Position numbers and translations under genes: made by a program. This document shows, in pieces, positions 46,098 through 53,564 of a DNA stretch of 64,000 nucleotides. The stretch's first letter is position 1; every line of letters begins with the position of its first letter. This stretch comes from an uncultured Campylobacter sp. (lineage in GTDB: Bacteria > Campylobacterota > Campylobacteria > Campylobacterales > Campylobacteraceae): positions 51,187-115,186 of the forward strand of contig NZ_CALKZP010000057.1 in assembly GCF_938002845.1 (NCBI RefSeq), read 5' to 3'. The notes below the pieces were generated by a model, which searched no databases, was not told where the DNA came from, and saw only the letters and a program-made list of their open reading frames with translations.

Positions 46098-47060
46098 ATG
46101 AGTGAAATTTTAGATACGGCACGAGAGGTGCTGAGGCTCGAAGGAGCGGAGCTTTTGCGGCATGCGGATCTTATCGGCGACGAAATTGAGCGAGCTGTAA
46201 ACTTGATCCTTGCTTGCAAGGGCAAGGTAATCGTCACAGGCGTGGGCAAGAGCGGCCACATAGGCGTTAAGATCGCCGCGACGCTTGCCAGCACCGGTAC
46301 GCCGTCGTTTTTTGTCCACCCTACCGAGGCGCTGCACGGCGATCTGGGTATGATTGGCAAGGATGATATGGTGCTTGCGATCAGCTTTAGCGGCGAGAGC
46401 GAGGAGCTGGTTAGGATCCTACCTCACCTCAAACGCTTCGGCGTAAAGATCATCGCGATGGCGCGCGATAAAAACAGCTCGCTCGGCAAGGTTAGCGACG
46501 AGTTCATAAGCCTTAGCATCGTCAAAGAGGCCTGCCCGCTAGGTGCTGCGCCGACGGTTTCTACGACGCTAACACTTGCGTTAGGAGACGCGTTAGCGAT
46601 CTGTTTGATGAGGCAGCGCAGATTCGGCAAGGAGGATTTTGCAAATTTTCATCCCGGCGGAAGCCTCGGTAAGCGGCTTTTCGTCAAAGTAAAAGACGTA
46701 ATGCAAAGTAAAAATTTACCGGTCGCAAGCCGTAACGCCAGCCTAAAACAAGCTATCGACGTTATGACTCACGGAAAGCTCGGCACCGTTTTGTTAGTGA
46801 ACGAAAAGGGCGCGCTTGAGGCGATCTTAAGCGACGGCGATCTGCGCCGCGCGCTGATGCGAGAGGACTTCGATATCAACGGCGATGCGCTGAAATATGC
46901 CACCAAAAATCCTAAAATGCTAGACGATAAAAATATGCTCGCAATAGATGCGCTAAATTTGATCGAGCAATTCAAAATTCAAGTTCTGCCTGTCGTCGAA
47001 AATGGCGTGCCCGTGGGGATATTGCATATCCATGATCTAACGAGCCTGGGGCTGAAATAA
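46098..47060 (+). CDS. kdsD: KpsF/GutQ-type arabinose-5-phosphate isomerase
   Basis: A 320-residue sugar isomerase that makes arabinose-5-phosphate for Kdo. An N-terminal SIS domain (VIVTGVGKSGHIGVKIAATLASTGTPSFF) is followed by two CBS domains (about 205-320). HPTEALHGDLG is the family active-site segment. AGAAGG precedes the start. It overlaps rluB by one base (TAATG) and follows rnj after 192 bases; the neighbourhood parallels the H. pylori order. Confidence 0.92.
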   Translation: MSEILDTAREVLRLEGAELLRHADLIGDEIERAVNLILACKGKVIVTGVGKSGHIGVKIAATLASTGTPSFFVHPTEALHGDLGMIGKDDMVLAISFSGESEELVRILPHLKRFGVKIIAMARDKNSSLGKVSDEFISLSIVKEACPLGAAPTVSTTLTLALGDALAICLMRQRRFGKEDFANFHPGGSLGKRLFVKVKDVMQSKNLPVASRNASLKQAIDVMTHGKLGTVLLVNEKGALEAILSDGDLRRALMREDFDINGDALKYATKNPKMLDDKNMLAIDALNLIEQFKIQVLPVVENGVPVGILHIHDLTSLGLK

Positions 47061-47830
47061 TGCAAAAGATGCGTCTGAATAAATTTATCTCCCACAACAC
47101 CGCCTACTCACGCCGTGAGGCGGACGAGCTGATCAAGCAGGGCAAAGTTAGCATTAACGGTCGCGTCGTTAGCGATTTTATAGAGGTTAGCGGCGAGGAG
47201 AAGATCCGCATCGGCTCGCGCCTCATTAAGCCTAAGACGGAATTTACGATGATCGTTTATAACAAGCCGAAAGGCGAGTTAGTTACTAAAAAGGACGATC
47301 GCGGCAGGCGGACGATTTATGATAGCTTGCCGGAGGGGTTTAGTAGATTTGTTAGCGTGGGGCGTTTGGATTTCGCAAGCGAGGGGCTTTTGCTGCTGAC
47401 CGATGCGCCCGCGATCGCTACGGCGCTGATGAACAGCGACATCGAGCGAGAGTACTATCTAAAGGTAAAAGGCGAGGTGAAGGACGAGGTAGTAACGGCG
47501 ATCCGCGAGGGCTTTTTCGCCGCAGATGCGAGCAAAGGCGCTCACGCCAAAAGCAAGATCAAATCGATGGAATTTAAACCCTTTTTAGGCTACCGCATAA
47601 TGCCTAGCAGCGGCGGTTATACGAAAATAAAAGCGATCATTAACGAGGGGCAAAACCGCGAGCTGCGTAGATTTTTCGGCTATTTCGATCTGGATGTCGT
47701 GGAGCTTAAGCGCACGGCATTCGGCAGAATGACACTTGGAACGTTAAAGCCCGGCAAATGGCGCTATTTTGATCAGAGTGAATACGAAGATCTGCGCGAT
47801 TTTTTGAAAGAAAACAAAATCCGCTATTAA
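47060..47830 (+). CDS. rluB: RsuA/RluB-family pseudouridine synthase
   Basis: A 256-residue synthase. An S4 domain (RLNKFISHNTAYSRREADELIKQGKVSINGRVV) is followed by the catalytic GRLDFASEGLLLLT with its aspartate. RluB (23S) versus RsuA (16S) is not certain; the KPKGELVT start of the catalytic domain fits RluB. It is coupled to kdsD and followed by ybaK after 15 bases. Confidence 0.88.
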   Translation: MQKMRLNKFISHNTAYSRREADELIKQGKVSINGRVVSDFIEVSGEEKIRIGSRLIKPKTEFTMIVYNKPKGELVTKKDDRGRRTIYDSLPEGFSRFVSVGRLDFASEGLLLLTDAPAIATALMNSDIEREYYLKVKGEVKDEVVTAIREGFFAADASKGAHAKSKIKSMEFKPFLGYRIMPSSGGYTKIKAIINEGQNRELRRFFGYFDLDVVELKRTAFGRMTLGTLKPGKWRYFDQSEYEDLRDFLKENKIRY

Positions 47831-47845
47831 ATTTAAGGAGGCGAA

Positions 47846-48319
47846 ATGAGCTCAAAGACGAACGCCGCGCGCGTACTGGACGGTCTGAAAATCCCTTACG
47901 AGATCAAAGAATACGCGGTGGATCCTTTAAATTTAGACGCGGTGCATGTTGCAAACAGCGTGAACGAGCCGATCGAGCGGGTCTATAAAACGATAGTTTG
48001 CACAGCGGATCACGAATACGTCGTGGCCTGCCTGCAAGGCGATCTAAATTTGGATCTCAAGGCGCTTGCGCACATCTGCGGGGCAAAGCGTTGCGAGCTG
48101 ATGGATTTGAAGGATTTACAAAAGGTCACGGGCTACATCAGGGGCGGCTGCTCGCCGCTTGGGATGAAAAAACACTTCCGCACCTTCATCGATGAAAAAG
48201 CACTAACGCAGGATAAAATTTACGTTAGCGCAGGCGTGCGGGGAAAACAGATTGCCCTCGCGCCGAAAGACCTCGCAGCCGCAACCGAGGCGCAAATTTG
48301 CAAAATTACTCACGACTAA
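47846..48319 (+). CDS. ybaK: Cys-tRNA(Pro)/Cys-tRNA(Cys) deacylase YbaK
   Basis: A 157-residue editing protein that hydrolyses mischarged Cys-tRNA(Pro). The family signature YIRGGCSPLGMKK is intact, and the KTIVC and SAGVRGKQI segments fit. AAGGAGG precedes the start. It is the last gene of the kdsD-rluB-ybaK operon. Confidence 0.9.
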   Translation: MSSKTNAARVLDGLKIPYEIKEYAVDPLNLDAVHVANSVNEPIERVYKTIVCTADHEYVVACLQGDLNLDLKALAHICGAKRCELMDLKDLQKVTGYIRGGCSPLGMKKHFRTFIDEKALTQDKIYVSAGVRGKQIALAPKDLAAATEAQICKITHD

Positions 48320-48682
48320 CGCGGCGTTACTTTTGCTTTCGTTTACGTAAGTAATGCCGGCGGCAAGCTGGCTAAAATTTATACCGCGAAATTTTGGCTT
48401 TTAAAATTTGGCGTTGCGCCGCTCGTTAAAACAAGCTCCTGCGCGCCGAGAAAATACAAATCAAATAAATTTCGTAAAATTTTATTGTTAAAATTCTAAG
48501 TACCGCGCGCCGCAAAATAGCTCAAACGAGATGACGAGCAGGCGGGGGCGCAAAGCAAACCTATTTAAAAACCGCATGCTTTGCGCGCGATCTGTTTTGC
48601 TCACTATAAATTTAGCCTTTCGGCGCTCGCATTATTTGCGATGAAATTTTAAAATTTCATCGCAAATTTTTACGCCTCGCGC
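48320..48682. other. Spacer between convergent genes
   Basis: A GC/AT-mixed spacer. A perfect inverted repeat ATTTGCGATGAAATTTT / AAAATTTCATCGCAAAT lies at about 48629-48667 and may terminate lemA or ybaK transcription. No gene. Confidence 0.5.
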
Positions 48683-49246
48683 CTATTTTTTAAAAAGCTC
48701 AGAGACGTTCGGGGCTTGCTTTTCTTGCTCGCTAGCGGCGAAAAATTCCACTTTAGCGAAGTTGAAAACGCTGGCGATGATGTTAGTAGGAAACATCTCG
48801 CAGGCGTTATTATAAACTGTAACGGCGCCGTTATAAGCGCGGCGTGCGGCACTGATCTGCTCCTCGCACTCGCCTAACGCGTTTTGTAGCTTGGCAAACG
48901 ATTCGTTAGCCTTGAGGTTTGGATACGCCTCTACCGCAATGCGGATCTGTCCTAAAAGAGCCGAAATTTCACTATTTAGCTTAAATTTGTCCGCGTTAGA
49001 AGCCGCGCTGATTGCTTGCGAGCGAAGTTCACTAACGCGCGTTAGCACGGCGTTTTCGTGGCTCATATATTCTCGCGTGGTGCTAACTAAATTTGGGATG
49101 AGGTCGTAGCGCTTTTTAAGTTGCGTATCGACGGTGGAAGCGATATTTCGCACCTGGTTGCGCTTGGCGATGAACGAGTTATAAACGCCCACTAACGCCA
49201 AAACTAACAAAACTATGACGACTAATAAAATCAAAGCCGCATTCAT
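48683..49246 (-). CDS. lemA: LemA family protein
   Basis: A 187-residue membrane-anchored protein: one N-terminal helix (1-22), then the LemA core with NSFIAKRNQVRNIASTVDTQLKKRYDLIPNLV, followed by long helices and NNACEMFPTNIIASVFNF near the end. The family function is unresolved. AAAGGAGAGAAA precedes the ATG. It ends in the palindrome-containing spacer. Confidence 0.9.
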   Translation of the reverse strand: MNAALILLVVIVLLVLALVGVYNSFIAKRNQVRNIASTVDTQLKKRYDLIPNLVSTTREYMSHENAVLTRVSELRSQAISAASNADKFKLNSEISALLGQIRIAVEAYPNLKANESFAKLQNALGECEEQISAARRAYNGAVTVYNNACEMFPTNIIASVFNFAKVEFFAASEQEKQAPNVSELFKK

Positions 49247-49316
49247 TTTCTCTCCTTTTAAAGTATTTCAATTAAAAATAAGAATATTTAGCTATACTTG
49301 CCATTTCTTTTCGCGT

Positions 49317-49393
49317 GTCAAGGTAGCTCAGCTGGTTAGAGCGCTGGTCTCATAAGCCGGAGGTCGAGAGTTCAAGTCTCTCTCTTGACACCA
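49317..49393 (+). tRNA. tRNA-Met (anticodon CAT)
   Basis: A complete cloverleaf of 77 bases. The acceptor GTCAAGG pairs with TCTTGAC, the D-arm is GCTC/GAGC, the anticodon loop CTCATAA holds CAT, and the T-arm GAGAG-TTCAAGT-CTCTC is followed by an encoded CCA. Elongator methionine is the simplest reading; a lysidine-modified isoleucine tRNA cannot be fully excluded. Confidence 0.93.
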
Positions 49394-49594
49394 AAATATT
49401 ATTTCGCGCCCAAGCGCCTTTTTACGATACCGAAAAGCTCGCCGCCTTTCGAATATATTATTATTTTACAAAAAAATTCCTATAGTTTGGCTTTGTATTT
49501 GTTTGGATTTGAAAATAAATATTTATAAATTCTTAAAAGCAAATGGTAAAATTACGCACTCGATACTTTTGGCTAAAATTTTACGGGAGGGATC

Positions 49595-50188
49595 ATGAAA
49601 TTTAAAGACTTTAAAGCTGCAAACTGCGCTAACTACGATTTTTTCACCGCCGAGGAGCTAAGCTATAAAGGATTTATCAGGCTTAGTTTTGGCGAGTTCG
49701 CCCGCAAAAATCCAAACTCGAGCTGGGCGCTTAGCATTGACGATAGGAGCTTCGATTCGTTTCCGAATTTTACTCAAAAACATCCAATTTGCTTGTCCGA
49801 TCTAAATTTTAAAGATAGCGTCTTTCAGTTTAAGATCTGCTCCGAAAACAGCGTCCAAAGCCTAGGACATCGCATTTTTACCTGCCTAGACGGCATTCAC
49901 AAGGACTTCGTCGCAAGCGAGATCAAACAAACCGACGAAGTGATGATGAGGCTAAAGACGGGCGTTTTGAAGGACTTTACCTGCGTCTCAAAGTGCGGCT
50001 GGTGGATAACCGACATCTGGCGTGATATGTATCCGGTAGCGGACGAGAGCGAGAGCGAAAATTTCGTTGCAGATATGCTTGATAGCGAGTTTTCGGCGCA
50101 AATGCGGCTCATAAACGAGCGGCTTTTGGGCGCGCAAAATAGCGGGGAGCTTGACGGGCTCATCGCCGAGCTAAGGACGCAGGAGTAA
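49595..50188 (+). CDS. Hypothetical cytoplasmic protein
   Basis: A 197-residue protein without signal or membrane segments. The centre contains a Cys/Trp-rich segment (FTCVSKCGWWITDIW near 128-142). Its end is acidic and helical. I do not recognise the family. GGGAGG lies six bases before the ATG, so translation is likely. It stands alone between the tRNA and a convergent gene. Confidence 0.6.
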   Translation: MKFKDFKAANCANYDFFTAEELSYKGFIRLSFGEFARKNPNSSWALSIDDRSFDSFPNFTQKHPICLSDLNFKDSVFQFKICSENSVQSLGHRIFTCLDGIHKDFVASEIKQTDEVMMRLKTGVLKDFTCVSKCGWWITDIWRDMYPVADESESENFVADMLDSEFSAQMRLINERLLGAQNSGELDGLIAELRTQE

Positions 50189-50277
50189 ATTTTTAAAATT
50201 TGCCCGCGCTTTGTCCTTGATGCAGCGGGCACACTCCCGTATTTTACGGATAGATTTTAAAATTTACCGACTTAAAT

Positions 50278-51429
50278 TTATCCTAGCTTGCCGTTTGTCG
50301 CACAGCTATTTACGGGGTACGGCGTGAGTCCGTAGTCTGCGGATTCGACATTCCAAAAGTCCAAATTCGCGCTACGCGATACGATATACTCAAAGCCCTT
50401 TTGATTCAGCTCGATCAAAATTTCAAATTCATTGCCGTTTTTGCAGACGATACTTTCGAAAAAGTGCGAAAAGCAGGCGATCTTCGCGTTTTCTTTCTGC
50501 ATCGATTGATTTAGCATGAGCTCCATGTTGCTTAGAATTTTAAATACCGTCTGGCTCGTCTCAAACCTGCCGAAGCGCGCGTAATACTTCGCTAAATTTT
50601 GCTCATTTAGCGTAACGGATTTGGTGCAGTTTTGTGTTATCTGCTCGTATATCGCGCCGAAAAGCTCAATCGACGCGTTTTGATTATCTATCGCTTTGTT
50701 TTCATGGTTTTCGATGACGACAAAGCCGTCTTTTATGCAAAATTTCTCGTTTTTATAGTAAAAGCCCACTCTTGCGATCTCTTGCTCGAAGCGCTTTTTA
50801 TAAGTGAAGGGCAGATACGTCGTAACGCCCATTTTATCGATGATTGCAGAGCTTTTTACGCCGCCATCCAGCTCGTGCTGCATAAAGTAACGGATGAAGC
50901 TGCCCTGCTCGATATCAAAGCTATTTAAATACTCGATCTTATCCAGATACGCGCAGCGGTAGAGCCGCACGAACTCGGAATTTAGCGAGATATTTATCTC
51001 ATCGGGGATATCGCCGTATTTTTCGCTCTGCGGCGCGTCGATGCGCTCTATGATATTCATCTGTTTTTCGACTTTGTCTTTTACGAAAATAGTGATTTTG
51101 ACCTCCTGCATCTCATAAAGGCGCTTTATCGTCTCGGTCGCGCTTTTGGTGATGTCAGTCTTAAATTTTTTCGCGAGCTCCGATTTTTTGAGCGTCAGCG
51201 AAAAATCGCCGTTTTTTAGCTTGTTCTGCGAATACAGAAGATAAAGCAGCTCCTCATAAATCATCAAATGCGAGTAGGTCAAAAAAGTATTATCCACAAC
51301 TATGACATAATAACAGCGCGTTACGGAGTATCTTTTGTTGTCTCTTAAAAAGTCGTTGTAAATTTTTAGCTTGCTCGCATTTTTCGATACCTTAAATACG
51401 TCGTAAGATTCTAAAAATATATTTTCCAT
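50278..51429 (-). CDS. Initiator/Rep-like protein with tandem winged helices (tentative)
   Basis: A 383-residue cytoplasmic protein. The middle resembles plasmid Rep_3-type initiators: a first helix-turn-helix-like block with KSELAKKFKTDITKSATETIKRLYEM, then FIRYFMQHELDGGVKSSAIIDKMGV and a YKKRFEQEIARVGFYYKNEKF wing. The last 130 residues look unrelated. No iteron is visible beside it. It could instead be a regulator, since it faces the dba-dsbI operon across a 314-base AT-rich spacer. The assignment rests on pattern only. Confidence 0.45.
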   Translation of the reverse strand: MENIFLESYDVFKVSKNASKLKIYNDFLRDNKRYSVTRCYYVIVVDNTFLTYSHLMIYEELLYLLYSQNKLKNGDFSLTLKKSELAKKFKTDITKSATETIKRLYEMQEVKITIFVKDKVEKQMNIIERIDAPQSEKYGDIPDEINISLNSEFVRLYRCAYLDKIEYLNSFDIEQGSFIRYFMQHELDGGVKSSAIIDKMGVTTYLPFTYKKRFEQEIARVGFYYKNEKFCIKDGFVVIENHENKAIDNQNASIELFGAIYEQITQNCTKSVTLNEQNLAKYYARFGRFETSQTVFKILSNMELMLNQSMQKENAKIACFSHFFESIVCKNGNEFEILIELNQKGFEYIVSRSANLDFWNVESADYGLTPYPVNSCATNGKLG

Positions 51430-51743
51430 ATTTCGCCTTAGGTTAAAATTCTGTTGAAATATTACACAATGTTTGTTTAAGTTGTTTTAAATTTTATCTT
51501 AAGGATAAAAAATATTAGCGAGTAAAATAATTTGTAAAATTTTAGCCATATCTTTAATAATAACTTAAATATAATAAAATAATTTATAGAAATATATTTT
51601 TAGTAGGAAAATTTTATAGGAAAAAATTTAATATGAATAGAAAAATCTATTTTTTAAACTAAATTTAATAAATAAAATTATATTATTTCTTTAAGAATTA
51701 GGCATGCTTAGGATTAAATTTTATTAGGAAAGGACGGTTTGAA
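51430..51743. promoter_or_regulatory. AT-rich divergent promoter region
   Basis: Very AT-rich, with several TATAAT-like words (ATATAATAAAAT near 51571-51582, TTATATTATTT near 51678-51688). It separates the Rep-like gene from the dba-dsbI operon and must hold both promoters. A good binding site (AAAGGACGG) leads into dba. No operator palindrome stands out. Confidence 0.5.
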
Positions 51744-51911
51744 ATGGAATTTCTTATTTTGACGCTATTTTTAATCAGCGGGCTTATATTATATTTTAAG
51801 CCGCAGAGGAAAAATTTAGCTACGGGCTGTGTGGCAGTCGGCTGCGTAATATTGATCGCACTGGAATTTTACGTAAATTTATGGGTCGTCGTGCCGGTAG
51901 GCAACTTTTAG
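51744..51911 (+). CDS. dba: Dba-like small hydrophobic protein
   Basis: A 55-residue protein with two hydrophobic helices (about 3-17 and 28-47) separated by a basic FKPQRKN turn. In C. jejuni the small Dba protein is encoded just upstream of DsbI and is needed for its function. Here it ends nine bases before the DsbI-like start. AAAGGACGG precedes the ATG. Identification rests on size, topology and position. Confidence 0.7.
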   Translation: MEFLILTLFLISGLILYFKPQRKNLATGCVAVGCVILIALEFYVNLWVVVPVGNF

Positions 51912-51920
51912 GAGGGCAAT

Positions 51921-52634
51921 ATGCAAAATTTAGAACAAAATCAAATTCCCGCCGTCGAGCGAGGATTTTTTAACCTAATGTCGCTAGCCATCATCGCCCT
52001 CGTGGCGCTTCCTGTCGGTATAGCCTGTTTGGTACTGGGCTTTGGTATGGGAGATAGCCCGTGCGTTATGTGCTGGTCGGAGAGGATCACGATGATCGCC
52101 ATCAGCCTTATCGCGCTTTTTATCCTTAGATACGGCCTAAGACCCGGCTACGTCGCAGCTCTTTTACTGATGGCTTGTTGGGGAATATTCAACGGCTTTA
52201 TCCATTATAGCCTTGACGGTACGTTCGGCGGCTACCTCGACATAAAACAGGGCTTTGGGCTTGAAATTTTAGGCGCACACACGCAGCTTTGGGTCATCGT
52301 CGTAGATTTTTGCGTGATCGCATTTTTGGCGGTTATATTTTTATGTAGCAAAAATTTGGGCGAGATAATGAAAAAGAGCGCGAGCGGCGAATACGGCGAG
52401 TTTTTGCGCTATCTGCCTCTGGGCAAGATTGCAAATTTAATCTTCATCGTCATCATAGCCGCAAACTGCGCGCAGGCTTTCATCGTCTCAGGTCCGCCGC
52501 CGTATCTGGGCTCTAGTACGCCGGCTAGGATGAGCCTTGATCCTGCAAAATGGTTCTGGGAGAAAGATCACTGGCAAAGCGCGCTTGATTTTAGATTCGA
52601 TTGGAATCCGGAGCTTCCGGATCTGCCAAACTAA
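51921..52634 (+). CDS. dsbI: DsbI/DsbB-type disulfide oxidoreductase, membrane part
   Basis: A 237-residue inner-membrane protein with five helices. The active CxxC is CVMC in GDSPCVMCWSERITM, and further cysteines are at about 137, 143 and 180. It passes disulfides from quinone to a periplasmic Dsb oxidoreductase. Campylobacter DsbI is normally about 500 residues, with a C-terminal beta-propeller domain; here the frame stops at FDWNPELPDLPN and the propeller-like part is a separate gene 11 bases later. It lies in the same operon as a molybdoenzyme. Confidence 0.82.
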   Translation: MQNLEQNQIPAVERGFFNLMSLAIIALVALPVGIACLVLGFGMGDSPCVMCWSERITMIAISLIALFILRYGLRPGYVAALLLMACWGIFNGFIHYSLDGTFGGYLDIKQGFGLEILGAHTQLWVIVVDFCVIAFLAVIFLCSKNLGEIMKKSASGEYGEFLRYLPLGKIANLIFIVIIAANCAQAFIVSGPPPYLGSSTPARMSLDPAKWFWEKDHWQSALDFRFDWNPELPDLPN

Positions 52635-52645
52635 GGAGCAAAAAG

Positions 52646-53542
52646 ATGAAAAAGCTGACGATTTTTACGGCGCTAGCGGCTCTGGCGTTTGGATTTGAGT
52701 TTAATCTCGATAGCAAAGCGGGCGCGCTTGAGGGCGTGAAAGAGCTCGGTACGCCGAGTGCGGAAGTGAGCTTAAGCTTACAAAACGACGCGCCGATTAC
52801 GGGAGCAGACTACGACGCAGATAAAAAGCAGTTTGCGCTGGTTTCGAAAAATAACGAATTTTACGTTGCGGATGAAAATTTAAAGCCGCTTAGATACGGT
52901 AAGCACGATCGCCACTTTATAATGGAGATGGAAGCGACCGTAGGTGCGACGTGGTATAAAAACGAGCTTGGCATGATAAGCTTTAATAAAACTTTCGTAT
53001 TTTATGAGCCTGCGGACGGGCTTAGTGCAGAGGAGCAAAACAGCCAGTGGAGGCACTTGACCGAGGGCTGGGATAAATGGAAGCTAAACGATCTTGGCAA
53101 CAAAGGGCGCTTCTCCACGCTTCGAGCAAAGCAGCAATATATCCTCGGCTGGGATTACGACGCGGCTGCGAATAAATTTATCGTTGCGTCCGTGCCTAAC
53201 GACGTGAGGGATTATTGGAGCGTGGCGGTGTTTGACGGCGACGATAAGATGATTTTGGAGGAATTTATTCCGCAAATCGGCTCAAATTTAAAGCTAAAAG
53301 AGAGCAGGAGCCTAGGCGAATACTACGTCACGGGCATCGACGCTCAGCCTGACGCCGTTTATCTTTTGAGTAAAAATTTCTCAACCATTTTAAAGCTAAA
53401 TTTGCAAACTCACAAGATTGAGGATGCATATAGCTTTAGCGGAGCGGCAAACGCGAGGGCGCTTGCTGTGAAGGACGGCAAATTTTATGTTTTTTCGCGC
53501 GAAGGCAAAGAGAATAAAGTTTTCATATACGATATGAAATAA
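52646..53542 (+). CDS. Exported beta-propeller-like protein, possible detached DsbI C-terminal domain
   Basis: A 298-residue exported protein with a signal peptide (about 1-16, ending AFGFE). Repeated segments of about 45 residues with strand-turn-strand pattern (FALVSKNNEFYVADE, YILGWDYDAAANKFIVAS, YVTGIDAQPDAVYLLSKN, ALAVKDGKFYVFSR) indicate a beta-propeller. Its position directly after dsbI suggests it is the propeller that is fused in other campylobacters. I start at 52646, with AAGGAGCAAAAAG upstream; a frame from 52601 overlaps dsbI and lacks a binding site. Role likely in substrate interaction. Confidence 0.65.
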   Translation: MKKLTIFTALAALAFGFEFNLDSKAGALEGVKELGTPSAEVSLSLQNDAPITGADYDADKKQFALVSKNNEFYVADENLKPLRYGKHDRHFIMEMEATVGATWYKNELGMISFNKTFVFYEPADGLSAEEQNSQWRHLTEGWDKWKLNDLGNKGRFSTLRAKQQYILGWDYDAAANKFIVASVPNDVRDYWSVAVFDGDDKMILEEFIPQIGSNLKLKESRSLGEYYVTGIDAQPDAVYLLSKNFSTILKLNLQTHKIEDAYSFSGAANARALAVKDGKFYVFSREGKENKVFIYDMK

Positions 53543-53564
53543 AGCCCACATTTAAGGAGAAGAG

